Source: Myotis daubentonii
Lineage: Eukaryota; Chordata; Mammalia; Chiroptera; Vespertilionidae
Length of the DNA: 64,000 nt
NCBI RefSeq assembly: GCF_963259705.1
Contig: NC_081840.1
Span: 114,052,074-114,116,073, forward strand
Reading direction: 5' to 3'
Numbering within the stretch: the first letter of the stretch is position 1; the number at the start of each line of letters is the position of its first letter. Below, piece after piece: positions 63,421 to 64,000 of the stretch. The notes below the pieces were generated by a model that worked only from the letters and a program-made list of their open reading frames with translations, did no database searches and had not been told where the DNA came from. Both the position numbers and the translations under genes were made by a program.

Positions 63421-63924
63421 CGTGTCTATTAACCACGAGATCAATAGAAGCCTTCAGTGTGTTACAGCCTCTAAGCAGGGAAGCCTCGCCTCTCACACAC
63501 ACACCTGGACAGAGGTGACATGTCCAGAACCCAGGGAGTGACAGTCCTACTCTCTTCTGTGCTACTTGGCCACTTCCTGAGATTTATTCATTCTAAGTGT
63601 CACTGATTAAACCACATATCAACGTTTGAAGACTTTGGAGGGAATGGCTGAGCTGGTGGAGAGTCTGGGGGAGCTGATCAAAGACCTTATTAAAAGAGCT
63701 GGAGATCCTTAGCTGGAAATGGGGGAAGGAGAGGGGACAGGAATGGGCCTTCTGTTTATAAGAGGGTTGTCGGGGGGTGACAGAGAAGTGTGTCCAGAGT
63801 AGATCCAGAGGGCAGAACTGGGACTCAAAGCACCACAGGGCATGTTGTATTTACCAACTGTGTCCCAGCAGATACCAGGAAGTTAACAGGGAAAAAGGGG
63901 AGTCTGGAAGCACATGAAGATAGG
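63421..63924. other. No recognisable feature
   Basis: Unique purine-rich DNA with no credible frame or repeat. Confidence 0.45.
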
Positions 63925-63926
63925 AA

Positions 63927-63958
<32 letters not shown>

Positions 63959-63983
63959 ACACACACACACACACACACACACA
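63925..63983. repeat. (AAT)n-(AC)n compound microsatellite
   Basis: About eleven AAT units pass directly into about thirteen AC units near the window edge. Confidence 0.97.
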
Positions 63984-64000
63984 TACTATATGTGTTCCCC

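Overview
This window is nuclear DNA from a mammal, almost certainly a vesper bat (family Vespertilionidae). Two signals support this. First, tRNA-headed Ves SINEs occur throughout. Second, there are five HeliBat-type non-autonomous Helitrons, with TC...TATAATAAAAG 5' ends, CTAG-type 3' ends, a hairpin next to the 3' end, and insertion between A and T. From established knowledge, this abundance of Helitrons is special to vespertilionid bats among mammals. Mammal-wide MIR, L2, MER5-like, L1 and LTR-type fossils form the older background.

I find no protein-coding exon, RNA gene or intact viral gene that I can support. Every long open frame lies in a simple repeat, in a transposon, or in GC-rich DNA with no recognisable protein. 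The window therefore reads as intergenic or intronic DNA.

Layout. 1-16 kb: MIR, L2 and ancient LTR-like fragments, one Ves SINE inside a MIR, and two hAT-like miniature elements, one of which is almost entirely a hairpin. 16-29 kb: old L2, MIR and MER5 fossils, a 265-bp TTTC/TTCC tract, and AT-rich unique DNA that may include conserved noncoding elements. 30-32 kb: L1 patchwork (mostly antisense) carrying two Ves SINEs. 33.2-34.1 kb: a three-layer nest with a Helitron inside a Ves SINE inside a MER5-like element. 34.9-42.3 kb: several repeat-poor, homeodomain-motif-rich stretches that look like candidate enhancers. 43-48 kb: MIRs, a 40-bp minisatellite grown next to an L2 tail, a Ves SINE and a possible solo LTR. 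49-51.4 kb: a Helitron hot spot with a tandem pair and a head-to-head nested pair, followed by an LTR inside a MIR. 51.8-55.5 kb: three Ves SINEs and antisense L1. 55.5-64 kb: GC-richer DNA with sparse MIR, L2, MER5 and L1 fossils and two poly-G runs.

The most informative content is the record of transposon insertion. Target-site duplications and A|T junctions can be read directly, so the order of events can be reconstructed at several sites. Names of ancient repeat families rest on remembered consensus sequences, not on a search, and edges of old fragments are accurate only to about 10-30 bases.
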